Shown here: one piece after another, positions 35,404-46,332 of the stretch
Numbering within the stretch: the stretch's first letter is position 1
Layout of the letters: the number at the start of each line of letters is the position of its first letter
From: Paractinoplanes ovalisporus
Lineage (GTDB): Bacteria > Actinomycetota > Actinomycetes > Mycobacteriales > Micromonosporaceae
Direction of reading: 5' to 3'
Assembly: GCF_016834655.1 (NCBI RefSeq)
Contig: NZ_JAENHP010000002.1
Coordinates: 558,001-622,000, forward strand
DNA length: 64,000 bases
Translations under genes and position numbers: made by a program
Notes under the pieces: model-generated
The model's database searches: none
Told to the model about the DNA's origin: nothing
The model's input: the letters and a program-made list of their open reading frames with translations, nothing else

Positions 35404-35778
35404 ATGGCCGACAACGTCGTGGTGCGGGTCGACGGCCTGCACGGCATCGAACTGGACGAGCTGACCGAGACGGTTCCGCCCGAGGCGGTGGAGTCGGTGC
35501 ACGAGCCGGAGCCGTCCGCGACCCACTACGGCGAACTGACCCTGATCACGGTCGCCCTGATCGCGAGCGGCGCGGCCGTGCAGGCATTGTCGGCCTGGCT
35601 GTCCCGGCGCGCGGCCCGCAACCAGGTGCAGCAGGGCTTCACGATCGTCGTCGAGCCCGGCGGCACGGTCCGCATCGAGCTGGCCGGTCTGAGCGGCCAG
35701 CCCGCCTCGGGGCAGCCCTCGACCCCCGAGACGATCGCGCAGGCACTGAAAGAGGCGATCAGCGAGGCGGCGAAGTAG
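35404..35778 (+). CDS. EACC1-like small transmembrane protein
   Basis: 124-aa protein: an acidic N-terminal region (residues 1-40), one transmembrane helix (about 45-65, LTLITVALIASGAAVQALSA), a WLSRRAAR juxtamembrane stretch, then a beta-rich tail (GFTIVVEPGGTVRIELAG). This layout resembles Effector-Associated Constant Component 1 (EACC1), described in actinobacterial NTP-dependent conflict systems; the match is by pattern, not by search. It has a strong ribosome binding site (AGAAGGAGG) 13 bases after the HEATH gene. Confidence 0.72.
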   Translation: MADNVVVRVDGLHGIELDELTETVPPEAVESVHEPEPSATHYGELTLITVALIASGAAVQALSAWLSRRAARNQVQQGFTIVVEPGGTVRIELAGLSGQPASGQPSTPETIAQALKEAISEAAK

Positions 35779-35788
35779 AAGACAGCGA

Positions 35789-35822
35789 GATCCCGGCCGC
35801 CGCGAGAAGGACGACCGGGATC
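35789..35822. terminator. Bidirectional terminator hairpin
   Basis: GATCCCGG (35789-35796) pairs with CCGGGATC (35815-35822) between the convergent EACC1-like and amidohydrolase genes. There is no T-run, so it is inferred from position and symmetry. Confidence 0.55.
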
Positions 35823-35832
35823 CCGTACGGGC

Positions 35833-37029
35833 TCAGACCGTGACGACCTCGCCGGCCTGCACCACCGTGCGGACGGACGGGTCGCCCCACAGCACCTCGG
35901 GACGGTCGAACGGGTTGCCGTCGACGATGAGCAGGTCGGCCGCCGCGCCCGGGGCCACCCGGCCCAGGTCGTCGCGGCGCAGCAGCTCGGCGTTGACCGA
36001 CGTGGCCGACTTGAGGGCGGTCAGCGGCCCGTCCACCTCGATCTGCAGCCGCAGGCCGTGGAGCTGCTCGTCCTCCAGGAAGCCCATCAGGTCGGTACCG
36101 AACCCGACCCGCACGCCGGCCTCGCGGGCCAGCTTGACCGCCTGCCGGCCGGACTCGAGCACCTCCGCGTTCTTCTCCAGCTGCACCGGCGTCATGCCCA
36201 GTTCGGGGCCGCGGCGGTCCATCGCGTCGTACGCGGCGAGGGTCGGCACCAGGAAGGCGCCGGCCGACGCCATCGCGGCCGCGGTCGGGGCGTCGAGCAG
36301 GTTGCCGTGCTCGATCGTGCGGACGCCGTTGTCGATCGCGTGCATGATCGCCTCGGGGGAGTAGGCGTGCGCCGCCACGTAGCTGCCGCGCCGGGCCGCC
36401 TCCGAGGTGACCGCGCGGATCTCCTCGGGCGAGTACTGCGGGATGCGGATCGGGTCGGTCAGCGAGACCACCCCGCCCGACGCCATGATCTTGATGGCGT
36501 GGGCGCCGCGGCGCAGCCTTTCCCGTACGGCGACCCGCAGGTTGTCCACCCCGTCGACCACCTCGCAGGTGTGGGCGCCGCAGCCGCACACGTCGGAGTC
36601 GGCCGCCCGCACGTCGCCGTGCCCGCCGGTCTGGCTCAGCGCGGCGCCGGTCCACAGGTAGCGCGGCGACGGCAGCAGCCCCTCGTTGATGGCCCGGTTG
36701 AGCCCGGCGTCGCCACCCGAGGGGTCGCGCACCGTGGTGAACCCGCGCGACAGCGACGCCTTGAGCCGCTTAGCCGCCATCAGCGCGATGTAGCTGAGCG
36801 GCCGCGACTCCATCTCGAGCATGTTGAGGCTGAAGCCGTACGCGTGACAGTGCGCGTCGATCAGGCCGGGCAGCACGGTCCGCCCGCGGGCGTCGATCGT
36901 GCGGTCGGCCTCCTGCGGCGCGCCGCCGATGTCGGTGATCCGGCCGTCGACGACGTGCACCGCCCCTTCGGCGAGGTCGTCCGAGACCCCGTCGAAGATC
37001 GTGGCGTTGACGATGGAGAGCGAGGTCAT
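35833..37029 (-). CDS. Amidohydrolase family metal-dependent hydrolase
   Basis: 398-aa TIM-barrel amidohydrolase (imidazolonepropionase/prolidase-like branch). Metal-binding residues: HxH in LPGLIDAHCHAYGF, Lys in HAIKIMASGGV, His in YVAAHAYSPEA and RTIEHGNLLD, Asp in VGFGTDLMG. Such enzymes cleave cyclic or peptide-like amide bonds. Its start overlaps the hyuB stop by 4 bases, so it is the third gene of the hyuA-hyuB operon and probably acts on the ring-opened product or on the same ring. Confidence 0.93.
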   Translation of the reverse strand: MTSLSIVNATIFDGVSDDLAEGAVHVVDGRITDIGGAPQEADRTIDARGRTVLPGLIDAHCHAYGFSLNMLEMESRPLSYIALMAAKRLKASLSRGFTTVRDPSGGDAGLNRAINEGLLPSPRYLWTGAALSQTGGHGDVRAADSDVCGCGAHTCEVVDGVDNLRVAVRERLRRGAHAIKIMASGGVVSLTDPIRIPQYSPEEIRAVTSEAARRGSYVAAHAYSPEAIMHAIDNGVRTIEHGNLLDAPTAAAMASAGAFLVPTLAAYDAMDRRGPELGMTPVQLEKNAEVLESGRQAVKLAREAGVRVGFGTDLMGFLEDEQLHGLRLQIEVDGPLTALKSATSVNAELLRRDDLGRVAPGAAADLLIVDGNPFDRPEVLWGDPSVRTVVQAGEVVTV

Positions 37030-38726
37030 CGGGAGGCCTCGAAGGTGACCGGGTCCACGACGACACCGTAGTCCCGCAGCGCGCCCGCCACCGAGACGAA
37101 GCCGTTGCGGACGTCGGCCGCGACCCGCTCCGGGGCGCGTTCGAGCGGGTTGCCGTAGCCCCCGCCGCCGCCGGTGTTGTTGACCAGCACGTCGCCGGTG
37201 TCGAGCAGGTTGTAGCTGCCGCCGGTGACGGTCTCACGGTCGGTGCCGGGGTTGAGCACGATGTGGTTGTTGTCGCCCTCGGCCCCGCCGTCGATCGACC
37301 ACGGCTTGGTCTTGGTCTTGTAGACGATGCAGATGCCGGTCGACGGGGCCGTGAAGCGGTACGAGCGCTGCACGCCGACACCGCCGCGGTTGCGTCCGGC
37401 GCCGCCGGTGTCGGGCCGGTAGCCGTACGACTCGATGAACATCGGCGACTTGGTCTCGAGCACCTCGACCGGGTTGTTGCGGCAGCCCGGCTCGGAGATG
37501 TGCATGATGCCGTCGGCGCCGTCGCCGTGCGCGTGGCCGCCGAAGCCGACCGCCTCGTTGGTCGCCTCGAGCCAGGCCTCGCCGTTGCGCGGGTTCACAC
37601 CCAGGCCCATCATCGAGCAGACGTCGCCGCCGGAGCAGGCCGGCACCAGGTCGGGCATGCCCTGGGCGAGCGCCTTGAGCACCACCTCGCCGCCGAGCAG
37701 ACCGGTCCAGAGCGTGAACGTCGGCATCGGCGGGATGGCGTGCATGACCGAACCGGGCTCGGTGATCACGCGCAGGGGCCGGAAGTTGCCGGCCACGACC
37801 GGGGTGTCGGGCGTGGTCAGCGACTTGAAGATGAGGCTGCAGAACGCCTCGGTCTGGCCGACCGGCAGGTTGATCGGGCCGCGGACGTCCTTCTCGCTGC
37901 CGGTCCAGTCGACGATCATCTCGTCGTCGGTCACGGTCACGGTGACGTTCATCTTGATCATGCGGTCGAGGTCGACGCCGTCCTGGTCGACGAAGTCGTG
38001 CGCCGTCCACGTGCCCTTGGGCAGCTTCGCCAGGGCGATCCGGGCCAGCCGCTCGCCGTGGTCGTTGATCGCGGCCATCGCCTCGGTCAGTGCCGCCGCG
38101 CCGTACTTGGCAGCGATTTCCTGCGTACGCCGGACGCCCGTGAAGCAGGCCGAAACCTGAGCCTGCAGGTCGCCGATGGTGCGCTCGGGCATGCGGCTGT
38201 TGAACTTGACGACGTTGAAGATGTCCTCGTTCATCTCCCCCTGGCGGTAGAGCTTGGCCGCCGTGAAGAAGATGCCCTCCTGGTACATGTCGGTCGAGTC
38301 GAGGACGTAGCCGGCGTCCTTCTGCTTGAGGTCGAGCACGTGGATCCGGCACGACGTGTAGCCGATCAGCTCGCCCTCGGCCGTGTGGACCGGCGCGAAC
38401 ACCAGCGGGTCGAGCGTGTGCGCGGACGACCAGTACGGGTAGTTGATGATGAACACGTCGCCCGGCAGCAGCTTCTCGACGCCGAGGAACTCGACCGCCT
38501 TCTTGATGCCGTGGTCGTTGCCGCGGGTGAACACGGCGATGCCGGGCGCGTCGGCCACCACGTCGCCGTTCGCGTCGTGGATCCCGATGCCGTAGTCGTG
38601 AATCTCGTAGACGACCGTGTTGTAGGCCGTGCGGCACAGGTTGCGGGCCATCTCCTCGGCCGCGGCCAGCAGGCCGTGCCGGATGACCTCGATGGTGATC
38701 GAGTCGACGGTGCTCATGGAGGTCAC
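37026..38726 (-). CDS. hyuB: Hydantoinase B / oxoprolinase family protein
   Basis: 566-aa HyuB subunit, which with HyuA forms ATP-dependent N-methylhydantoinase/5-oxoprolinase/acetophenone-carboxylase type enzymes. N-terminal motif TIEVIRHGLLAAAEEMARNL, then GDVFIINYPYWSSAHTLD, RRTQEIAAKYGAAAL, and the C-terminal GGGGGYGNPLERAPE typical of the family. Start and stop overlap the flanking genes by 4 bases each, so the operon is tightly coupled. Confidence 0.96.
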   Translation of the reverse strand: MTSMSTVDSITIEVIRHGLLAAAEEMARNLCRTAYNTVVYEIHDYGIGIHDANGDVVADAPGIAVFTRGNDHGIKKAVEFLGVEKLLPGDVFIINYPYWSSAHTLDPLVFAPVHTAEGELIGYTSCRIHVLDLKQKDAGYVLDSTDMYQEGIFFTAAKLYRQGEMNEDIFNVVKFNSRMPERTIGDLQAQVSACFTGVRRTQEIAAKYGAAALTEAMAAINDHGERLARIALAKLPKGTWTAHDFVDQDGVDLDRMIKMNVTVTVTDDEMIVDWTGSEKDVRGPINLPVGQTEAFCSLIFKSLTTPDTPVVAGNFRPLRVITEPGSVMHAIPPMPTFTLWTGLLGGEVVLKALAQGMPDLVPACSGGDVCSMMGLGVNPRNGEAWLEATNEAVGFGGHAHGDGADGIMHISEPGCRNNPVEVLETKSPMFIESYGYRPDTGGAGRNRGGVGVQRSYRFTAPSTGICIVYKTKTKPWSIDGGAEGDNNHIVLNPGTDRETVTGGSYNLLDTGDVLVNNTGGGGGYGNPLERAPERVAADVRNGFVSVAGALRDYGVVVDPVTFEASR

Positions 38727-40765
38727 GCCCCTGCCTTGACGGTGATGACCATTTCCCCGTACGAACCCACGCGGAGGTGGTCGCCGGTGTGGATGACGGT
38801 GGTCGCGGTGTGCTCGTGGATGACCGCGGGCCCGGTGATCTCGTCGCCGGCCAGCAGCTCCTCGCGGGTGTAGAGCGCGTACGGGACGGCCGGCAGCTCG
38901 GCCGACACGTACACGTCGCGGGTGCCCTCGGGCTCGGCGGCGCCGGTCCCGCGGAGGGCCAGGCGCGGCAGGGTCGGCTTGTCGACCTGGCCGGTGGCGC
39001 GCAGCCGCAGCGTGGTGACCTCGATCGGGTCGTCCATCACGTGGCCGTACTGCCGTTCGTGCAGCTCGGCGAACTCCTGCCCGACCACGGCGGCGAGATC
39101 GGCCGTACCGTCGGGAACCGGGACCGTCACCGTGTGCTCCTGGCCGGCGTAGCGCACGTCGACGCTGCGGGTCAGCACCCGGGCTTCGGCGGCGAACCCT
39201 TCGGCCCCGAGCGCCTGCGCGGCCTCGCCGGCCATCTCGGTGTAGCCGGCCTCGACGGCCGGGGAGTCGAGCTCGGCGAGCGGGATCACCGACGTACGGG
39301 CGAAGTCGTGCTGGACGTCGGCGAAGAGCATGCCGAAGGCCGAGAACGCGCCCTGGCCGGGCGGGACGATGACTGTCGGGATGCCCAGTTCGTGCGCGAC
39401 GTCGACGGCGACCAGGCCGCCCCCGCCGCCGAACGAGAGCAGCGCGAAGTCCTTGGGGTCGCGCCCGACCTCGACCGTGATCGCCCGGACGGCGCCCATG
39501 ATCTTCGTGGTCGAGATCCGGATCATGCCGCGGGCCAGGCCCAGCGGCGTCATGTCGAGCTTGGTGGCGAGGGGTTCGAGGGCGCCCAGGGCCAGCCGGT
39601 CGTCCAGGCTGAGCCGGCCGCCGAGCGCCGCCGTGGTGCCCATGTAACCGACCGCCAGCGCGGCGTCGGTGAACGTGGGCTGCGTGCCGCCCTTGCCGTA
39701 GGAGGCCGGACCGGGGTCGGCGCCGGCGCTCTGCGGGCCCACCTGCAGTGCGCCCGCGTCGTCGAGCCAGGCGATCGAGCCGCCGCCGGCGCCGATGGTG
39801 TGGATGTAGAGCGACGGCGTGTTGATCGGCAGGCCCTCGAACTCGGCGCCCTGGTGCAGCACCGCCTCGCCGTCGATGACCAGCGACGCGTCCAGGCTGG
39901 TGCCGCCCATGTCGATGGTGATCAGGTTGGGCTGGTCGATCAACTGGCCGAACACCTGAGCGCCGATGACACCGCCGGCCGGGCCGCTCAGGATGAGGCT
40001 GACCGGTTGCTCCCGGGCCGAGCTGGCGGTCATCGCGCCGCCGCCGGAGCGGGTCATCAGGAACCGGCCGTCGAACCCGCCCGAGGTCAGTTCGCCCTCG
40101 AGGCGTTCCAGGTAGCGGCGCACGATCGGCTTGACGTAGGCGTCGAGCACGGCGGTGCTGGTGCGCTCGTACTCGCGGTACTCACGGGACAGCTCGTGCG
40201 AGACCGTGACGACCACGTCCGGCGCGACCTCGTTCAGAATCTCCCGCATGCGCGACTCGTGGACCGGGTTCGCGTACGAGTGCAGGAACGCGACCGCGAC
40301 CGAGTCGTAGCCCCGCTCGGCGATCGTGGCCGCGACCTGGCGGGCCGCCTCCTCGTCGAGCGGAAGGTGCACCGAGCCGTCGAACAGGCTGCGCTCGGGC
40401 ACCTCGAACGTGTCGTAGCGCTCGACCAGCGAGGCCGGCTTGGCGTACGTGATGTCGTAGTTGGTGCGGCGGTCGGTGCGGCCCAGCAGATAGACGTCGC
40501 GGAAACCGGCCGTGCCGATCACCGCCGTGCGGGCGCCCGTGCGGGTCAGCAGCGCGTTGAGCCCGAGCGTGGTGCCGTGGGTGAACATGCCGACCTCGGC
40601 CATCGGCGCCTCGGTTGTCCCGAACGCGTCCAGGACGCCGGCGGTGGGCTGCGAGGGTGTGGTCGGCACCTTCCCGAACCGGATCTCGCCGGTGGCCGGC
40701 GACAGTTCGACGACGTCGGTGAAGGTGCCGCCGACGTCGATCGCGACGCGGCTGGTGCTGGTCAT
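38723..40765 (-). CDS. hyuA: Hydantoinase A / oxoprolinase family protein
   Basis: 680-aa ATP-binding HyuA subunit. N-terminal actin-like ATPase motif RVAIDVGGTFTDVVEL, MFTHGTTLGLNALLTRTG, second phosphate motif LITIDMGGTSLDASLV, GAGGGSIAWLD and FALLSFGGGGGL. ATG 40765 has GAAAGGCGAA upstream and is preferred to a start 10 codons earlier. First gene of the minus-strand operon hyuA-hyuB-amidohydrolase, divergent from the transporter operon at 41094. Confidence 0.96.
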   Translation of the reverse strand: MTSTSRVAIDVGGTFTDVVELSPATGEIRFGKVPTTPSQPTAGVLDAFGTTEAPMAEVGMFTHGTTLGLNALLTRTGARTAVIGTAGFRDVYLLGRTDRRTNYDITYAKPASLVERYDTFEVPERSLFDGSVHLPLDEEAARQVAATIAERGYDSVAVAFLHSYANPVHESRMREILNEVAPDVVVTVSHELSREYREYERTSTAVLDAYVKPIVRRYLERLEGELTSGGFDGRFLMTRSGGGAMTASSAREQPVSLILSGPAGGVIGAQVFGQLIDQPNLITIDMGGTSLDASLVIDGEAVLHQGAEFEGLPINTPSLYIHTIGAGGGSIAWLDDAGALQVGPQSAGADPGPASYGKGGTQPTFTDAALAVGYMGTTAALGGRLSLDDRLALGALEPLATKLDMTPLGLARGMIRISTTKIMGAVRAITVEVGRDPKDFALLSFGGGGGLVAVDVAHELGIPTVIVPPGQGAFSAFGMLFADVQHDFARTSVIPLAELDSPAVEAGYTEMAGEAAQALGAEGFAAEARVLTRSVDVRYAGQEHTVTVPVPDGTADLAAVVGQEFAELHERQYGHVMDDPIEVTTLRLRATGQVDKPTLPRLALRGTGAAEPEGTRDVYVSAELPAVPYALYTREELLAGDEITGPAVIHEHTATTVIHTGDHLRVGSYGEMVITVKAGA

Positions 40766-41093
40766 CGTCAATTCGCCTTTCGCGCACGGCGACACACCGC
40801 CCGAGGAAGGGGCGTGGTCGTACCGGGGTGACAGCCGAGGAGAAGACGGCCCGTTGTCCGCGGGCGGGCTCAGCTGGATGGTCGTCGCCGGTTGGCGCGG
40901 CGAGGCCCCGAAACTGTCACAGCCGTTTCTGGGGTGTCAATCAGTGCCGGCGCGGTGACCGCCCAGCGTGAACAGGTGATTGCACGGCGCTGCACAGCGA
41001 CGCGGCCCGCGGCTGTGCTCGGCGCACATCCGTGGCGGAACGGCCACCGTCAGCATTTGCCAACTCCAACCACCCGAGACACCGGGGGTACCA
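40766..41093. promoter_or_regulatory. Divergent promoter region of the hydantoin locus, 328 bases
   Basis: No gene seen. It must hold the promoters of both the hyuA operon and the transport operon. TGCACGGCGCTGCAC around 40981-40995 is a short repeat that could be an operator, perhaps for the PucR regulator of the locus; this is speculative. Confidence 0.5.
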
Positions 41094-41405
41094 ATGGTCC
41101 GCAGCGTCCTCACCCTTCGAGCCGGCGCCGGCCTCGGCGACGAGCTGGAAGCCTTCTACGCGGATCAGCGGGTTCTGGAGCGGGCCCGGGCGTTCCCCGG
41201 GTGCCGTGCTGCCGAACTGTTGCGATCCGTTGACGACAGCCCCGCGACCCACCTGGTCATCGCCGACTGGGACACGGCCGCCGACTACCGCCGATGGGTC
41301 GACGACCCGTGGCGGGCCTCTTTGTCCGAGAGGCTCACCGCACTGCTGGACATCCGGGACGACGAGCCGCTCGTTGGCGGAGTTTTCGAGCTCGTCGGCC
41401 CCTGA
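41094..41405 (+). CDS. Antibiotic biosynthesis monooxygenase (ABM) domain protein
   Basis: 103-aa dimeric alpha/beta-barrel protein. VRSVLTLRAGAGLGDELEAF, ARAFPGCRAAELL and LVIADWDTAADYRRWVDDP follow the ABM pattern. The family includes cofactor-free monooxygenases and heme-degrading or scavenger proteins; substrate unknown. ATG 41094 has GGGGG 5 bases upstream; the open frame extends further 5' without a ribosome binding site. It is the first gene of the plus-strand operon, 54 bases before the binding protein. Confidence 0.85.
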   Translation: MVRSVLTLRAGAGLGDELEAFYADQRVLERARAFPGCRAAELLRSVDDSPATHLVIADWDTAADYRRWVDDPWRASLSERLTALLDIRDDEPLVGGVFELVGP

Positions 41406-41459
41406 GGTCCTCATCTTCTTCTGTGCTTGCGTATGAGACTGCGTATAAGAGGAGCACCA

Positions 41460-42482
41460 GTGATACGAGTTGCTCGACTCCTGGCGGTCGGCCTGACCGT
41501 GACGACCGCGGTGGCCCTGACCGCCTGCAGCCGGCCCGACTCCGACGACGCCGGCGCCGCGGCCACCGCCGCCCCGGCCGACAAGAAGCTCAGCATCGGC
41601 TTCTTCGGCTTCGCCAAGGCGAACTCCTTCGCCCAGGCCACGTGGGCCGGCGTGCAGGAGTACGCCGGGGCCAACAACGCCGAGGCCACCTTCCTCGACT
41701 CCAACTTCGACGGGCCGACCCAGGTCAACCAGCTGCAGGACGCGGTGACGTCCAAGCGCTACGACATCGTGATCGTGCAGGCCAACGACGGCACCGCGAT
41801 GGTCAACCCGATCAAGCAGGCGGTCGCCGCCGGCATCACCGTGGTCGTCGAGTTCACCCCGGTCGGCGGCAAGTACGACACCGCCGCCCCGCAGGTGCCG
41901 GGCACGATCAACATCATCGACCCGCCCACGGTCAACGGCGAGGGCCTGGCCAAGATGGGCCTGGACGCCTGCAAGACCGTCGTCGACAGCGGCTGCAAGG
42001 TGGCCTACCTGCAGGGCTTCGCCAACTACCCGCTGGACACGGCCCGTACGGACGCCGCGGTCAACGCGCTCAAGGCGGGCGGCGCGGCCGAGGTCATCTC
42101 GAACTTCGTCGGCGGCTACACCCCGGACAGCGGCCGCGCCGCCATGCAGAACCTGCTGCAGGCGCACCCGGACGTCAACGTGGTGATCGGCTCGTCCCAG
42201 GCGCTGCAGGGCGCGACCCCGCTCGCGGCCGGCAAGAAGATCACCTTTGTCGGCAACGGCAACTCGACCCAGGCCTACGACTTCGTCAACAAGGGCACCT
42301 GGTACGCCACGTACGCGCTGCCCGAGAAGGGTCAGGGCGCCAAGGCGGCCGAGCTGGGCATCAAGAAGGCCCGCGGCGAGACCGTGCCGGAGTCGTCGGT
42401 GGCCTGCGAGGTGCTCACCGACTACAACTGCCTCGGCACCAAGGAAGCGCTGACCGGCAAGACGGCGGACTACTCGGACTGA
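41460..42482 (+). CDS. Substrate-binding lipoprotein of a ribose-type ABC transporter
   Basis: 340-aa periplasmic-binding-protein type 1 lipoprotein. Signal peptide with lipobox VALTAC (Cys about residue 23), then IGFFGFAKANSFAQATWAG, VIVQANDGTAMVNPIKQAV, and NVVIGSSQALQGATPLA. It captures the ligand of the transporter outside the membrane. GTG 41460 is preferred because AAGAGGAGC precedes it and it gives a compact signal. In a sugar operon this would be a sugar; here the neighbours suggest a cyclic amide or nucleobase-like ligand. Confidence 0.92.
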   Translation: MIRVARLLAVGLTVTTAVALTACSRPDSDDAGAAATAAPADKKLSIGFFGFAKANSFAQATWAGVQEYAGANNAEATFLDSNFDGPTQVNQLQDAVTSKRYDIVIVQANDGTAMVNPIKQAVAAGITVVVEFTPVGGKYDTAAPQVPGTINIIDPPTVNGEGLAKMGLDACKTVVDSGCKVAYLQGFANYPLDTARTDAAVNALKAGGAAEVISNFVGGYTPDSGRAAMQNLLQAHPDVNVVIGSSQALQGATPLAAGKKITFVGNGNSTQAYDFVNKGTWYATYALPEKGQGAKAAELGIKKARGETVPESSVACEVLTDYNCLGTKEALTGKTADYSD

Positions 42483-42489
42483 CGACGGC

Positions 42490-42517
42490 GGGCGCCGGGG
42501 GAACCTCCCCGGCGCCC
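42490..42517 (+). promoter_or_regulatory. Intercistronic GC hairpin
   Basis: GGGCGCCGGGG pairs with CCCCGGCGCCC around a 6-base loop just after the binding-protein stop, with no T-run. Such hairpins commonly protect binding-protein mRNA or partly terminate, giving more binding protein than membrane parts. Confidence 0.75.
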
Positions 42518-42537
42518 TTCGGCTTGTGGGAGGCCAG

Positions 42538-44045
<1,508 letters not shown>

Positions 44046-44049
<4 letters not shown>

Positions 44050-45050
44050 GCGTCGACACCACGCCCCAGACCGCCGCGGCGCCCGCGCCGTCGGCCGGCA
44101 CCAACATGTCGCGCCTCGCGTTCCGGATGCGCGACTACGGCATCGTGGCCGCCCTCGTGATCATCGTGATCGCGCTCTCGATCAGCACCGACACGTTCCT
44201 GACCAGCGGGAACCTCGTCAACCTGCTCGACCAGACGGCCGTCATCGGCCTGCTCGCCACCGGCGCCACGATCTGCATCATCAGCGGCGTCTTCGACCTG
44301 ACGGCCAGCGCCACCCTCGCCCTCTCGGCGATCATCGGGGTGCAGGTCGGCCGGGTCACCGACGTCTATGTGGGCATGCTCGCAGCCGTGGTCGCCGGCG
44401 CGCTGCTCGGCTTCGTCACCGGCACGGTGGTGGTGCGCAGCGGCGTCAACTCGTTCGTCGGCACGCTCGCCACCAGCATGGTCTACCGCGGCCTGGCGGT
44501 GATGGTGACCGGCGGCGCGATCGTCTACCCGCTGACCGCCTCGGCCGAGGACTTCGGCATGCTGACCTGGCCGTCGCTGTTCGGCCTGACCTCGGCCACC
44601 ATCATGTTCGTGGTCGTGGTGGCGATCCTCGGCCTCGTCGTCGCCCGCACCACGTTCGGCCGCCGGCTCTACGCGGTCGGCGGCAACGCCGAGGCGGCCC
44701 GGCTCTCCGGCATCCGGGTCGGGTCGATCCACGTCACCGCGTTCATGATCAGCGGCGTCTGCTCGGCCCTGGCCGGGCTGATCCTGGCCTCGCGGGCCGG
44801 CTCGGCCCAGTCGACGATGGCCACCGGCACCGAGCTGACCGCGATCGCGGCGGCCGTGGTCGGCGGCACCAGCATCCTCGGCGGCGAGGGCGCGGTCTGG
44901 CGGGCCATCGTCGGCGCGCTGCTGCTGACCCTGATCGGCAACGGCTTCAACCTGCTCGGCTGGGACACGATCTATCAACAGGTCCTGCAGGGTCTGCTCA
45001 TCCTGTTCGCCGTGACCATGGATCGATGGCTGCGAAAGCGCACCCGTTGA
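44046..45050 (+). CDS. Ribose-type ABC transporter permease
   Basis: 334-aa BPD_transp_2 permease with about 8-10 helices; GVFDLTASATLALSAIIGVQ, RTTFGRRLYAVGGNAEAARL and SGVCSALAGLILASRAGS are typical of RbsC-like proteins. TTG 44046 overlaps the ATPase stop (TTGA) behind AAGGAGAAC; an ATG at 44106 is an alternative. One permease gene is present, so it probably works as a homodimer. Confidence 0.94.
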
Positions 45051-45069
45051 TCGCGAGTACGATCAAGAA

Positions 45070-46332
45070 ATGCCTGCTCAGGGCGCAGTTGCGCACATCG
45101 GGGTGACGCTGCGCCCGCACCGGGCCTACGCGGCCGTGGTGACGGGCACAACCGTCGATCCGGTCGAGCCGGTGGCCCCGGCCCGCGCCGATCTGGAGGG
45201 TGTGATCGCGGCCGCGGCCGGGGTGGCCCTGCGCGCCCCGGGCGGCGCCGGCGCGGTCACCGTCGACCTGGCTCCGCTGCTCAACGACACCCTCGTACGC
45301 CCCGAGGCCGAGGTGCCGCCGGTGGCCGTCGTGCGGATCGTCCCGCGCGCGGCCACCGACCCCGCCCTGGGCCGCTCCCCGGCCGAACTCGTGGAACGGC
45401 GCATCGCCCGCCGCTGGACCGTGGCCGGCGGGCACGACCTGCTCGGCAACGAACTCTGCCCGCTCGACCGGGCCGGGCTGGCCGCGCTCTGCGAAGAACT
45501 GGGCGAGACCGGCATCCGGCACGTGGCCGTCGTCGCGGCCGGCTCGCAGGCCCGGCCCGCCCACGAGCGCGAGGTGGCCGACGCCATCCTGGCCGCCGTG
45601 CCCGGCGCGCGCATCTCGGTGGCCAGCGACTACGGCGGTCAGGGACTGGTCGCGCGCGAGGCCACGGTGGTGCTCGACTGCGCCCTGACCGCGCTCACCG
45701 AACGGCTGCTCGACCGCTGCGAACGCACACTGGCCCGCCTGCCCGGCAACCTCGAACTGCGGGTGGCCCGAGGCGACGGGGGATACAGCACGCCCTCGCG
45801 CATCCGGGTCACACCGGTCGTCGCGTTCGGCGCCACCGAGGCCCTCGAGCTCTGCGGCGCGGCCCACCTGGCCGGGCTCGACGACTGCCGGGTGCTGCTG
45901 CCCCGCGGCGGAAAGCTGCTGGCCGGCGAGGTGCGGCACGGGCTGGCCGTCGTCCGCCCCGACGAACCGGCCGGCATCGGCACCGAACTGGTCGTGCCGA
46001 TGGCCGTGCTCAGCCCCGAACCCGAGGACAGCTCCGGCCACCTGCGACCGGCCCAGCCGCCGCACATCCTGGCCTGCGTCGGCGCCACCATCAGCCAGCC
46101 CGCGGCCTGGCTGGACGAGGTCGCCTTCATCGAATCGGCCGACCAGCTCGACCACGTGCGCCGCGACGCCGAGGAGAGGGCCACGGCGATGGTCATGGCC
46201 AACGGGGCCGCCCCCGGCACCACCCACGTCGCCGAGATCTCGACCGTCGCCCTGCCCTACAGCCCGTCCGGCACCGTACGGGTCCGCGTGCGCGTGGCCG
46301 GCCTGCCCGACACCTCGCTGGGCCGGCGATGA
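45070..46332 (+). CDS. Hydantoinase A-like protein (degenerate)
   Basis: 420-aa protein. AHIGVTLRPHRAYAAVVTG at the start, GIRHVAVVAAGSQARPAHER then VPGARISVASDYGGQGLVARE (where HyuA has its Ser-His-Glu linker), and ILACVGATISQPAAWL suggest a divergent HyuA/oxoprolinase or actin-like ATPase, but the DxGGTxTD phosphate motif is absent. It is shorter than HyuA (about 680 aa). It overlaps the next gene by 4 bases; the pairing with an S-Me-THD-type protein is common in such loci. Function is uncertain. Confidence 0.7.
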   Translation: MPAQGAVAHIGVTLRPHRAYAAVVTGTTVDPVEPVAPARADLEGVIAAAAGVALRAPGGAGAVTVDLAPLLNDTLVRPEAEVPPVAVVRIVPRAATDPALGRSPAELVERRIARRWTVAGGHDLLGNELCPLDRAGLAALCEELGETGIRHVAVVAAGSQARPAHEREVADAILAAVPGARISVASDYGGQGLVAREATVVLDCALTALTERLLDRCERTLARLPGNLELRVARGDGGYSTPSRIRVTPVVAFGATEALELCGAAHLAGLDDCRVLLPRGGKLLAGEVRHGLAVVRPDEPAGIGTELVVPMAVLSPEPEDSSGHLRPAQPPHILACVGATISQPAAWLDEVAFIESADQLDHVRRDAEERATAMVMANGAAPGTTHVAEISTVALPYSPSGTVRVRVRVAGLPDTSLGRR

